Source: an uncultured Lachnospiraceae bacterium (lineage in GTDB: Bacteria; Bacillota; Clostridia; Lachnospirales; Lachnospiraceae). From it: a stretch of DNA of 64,000 bases. The notes under the pieces are model-generated. The model was given only the letters and a program-made list of their open reading frames with translations, searched no databases and had not been told where the DNA came from. Made by a program: the position numbers and the translations under genes. This document shows, one piece after another, positions 63,763 through 64,000 of the stretch; the stretch's first letter is position 1, and the number at the start of each line of letters is the position of its first letter. Location of the stretch: positions 1-64,000 of the forward strand of contig CABUPO010000010.1 of the NCBI GenBank assembly GCA_902493385.1. Direction: 5' to 3'.

Positions 63763-64000
63763 ATGCGTATAGGTATAATAACAAGATACTTCCATAATCA
63801 GAATTATGGAGGTCTTTTACAGGCGTATGCATTATGTAAATATATTAACACCCACTTTCCGGACTGCGAAGCCGAACAGATTGCCTTCGACAGCTATCCC
63901 GGAATTATTAAAAAACTTAAGGAGTTGTTTTTTGCTCCCCTAGATGCGAAAATACTTTTTACAAGGGAAAGCATGCGGCTTGTTTCAGATTTACTAAAAA
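63763..64000 (+). CDS. Polysaccharide pyruvyl transferase family protein (partial)
   Basis: The first 79 codons are in the window, and the frame is open at the right edge. The N-terminus RIGIITRYFHNQNYGGLLQ followed by AYALCKYI is typical of the CsaB/WcaK-type pyruvyl transferase family. These enzymes add pyruvate ketals to surface polysaccharides. GGAG lies 6 nt before the ATG. It is divergent from the Ig-like surface protein and suggests that the glycan locus continues beyond the window. Confidence 0.85.
   Translation, partial: MRIGIITRYFHNQNYGGLLQAYALCKYINTHFPDCEAEQIAFDSYPGIIKKLKELFFAPLDAKILFTRESMRLVSDLLK

Overview
The window looks like chromosome of an anaerobic, spore-forming, low-GC Firmicute, most likely Lachnospiraceae. 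This rests on the clostridial order rpmG-secE-nusG-rplKA / rplJL / rpoBC, an L10 leader, spoIIID, a complete rnfCDGEAB set, a eukaryote-like IleRS, and secreted enzymes carrying lysine-rich Ig-like modules with Pro/Thr linkers, a style common in gut and rumen Lachnospiraceae. Genus and species cannot be fixed from what I can see. There are no rRNA or tRNA genes, CRISPR arrays, transposases or phage genes.

Region 1 (1-11,500) is the core transcription/translation block, all on the minus strand: rpmG, secE, nusG, rplK, rplA; then rplJ-rplL behind an L10 leader; then rpoB-rpoC. Region 2 (11,500-20,700) holds a NusG_II-domain protein, a degenerate M23 protein, an RDD membrane protein, an SppA signal peptide peptidase, and a small xylan-type locus (GH115 alpha-glucuronidase plus SGNH esterase) divergent from an AraC regulator. 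Region 3 (20,700-32,900) is housekeeping and signalling: glycogen phosphorylase, IleRS, nicotinate phosphoribosyltransferase, a PAP2 phosphatase, a glycosyltransferase, an OmpR-type two-component system with a Pho-box-like site, and an Ig-like secreted protein. Region 4 (32,900-37,800) has a MITE-like element, a zinc-ribbon/CYTH pair, a sialate-O-acetylesterase-like enzyme, a lipoprotein, and an XRE/LytTR regulator pair.

Region 5 (37,900-43,100) is an operon in which spoIIID is translationally coupled to rnfCDGEAB. The promoter in front of spoIIID matches the mother-cell sigma-E consensus, so the Rnf ion pump may be expressed during sporulation. RnfB lacks the last iron-sulfur domain found in clostridial homologues.

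Region 6 (43,200-60,190) is the most interesting part: about 16 kb, 14 tightly packed genes behind one strong promoter, encoding a Pel-like exopolysaccharide system. It contains PelF and PelG, a PelE-like protein, and a PelD-like c-di-GMP receptor fused to an N-terminal sugar-epimerase-like domain, with a degenerate GGDEF and an intact RxxD site. It also contains a DUF2194 protein in the position of PelA, a GT-C-like membrane protein, a DivIVA-like coiled coil, further glycosyltransferases and a DUF4874/DUF4832 protein. At the 3' end follow a PqqD-like protein and a complete two-component system. Next to it, on its own promoter with a 20-bp palindrome, is a short Cys-containing peptide with a leader-like N-terminus. 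Region 7 (60,184-64,000) has another GT2, a large Ig-like/beta-helix surface protein, and the start of a polysaccharide pyruvyl transferase gene cut by the window edge.
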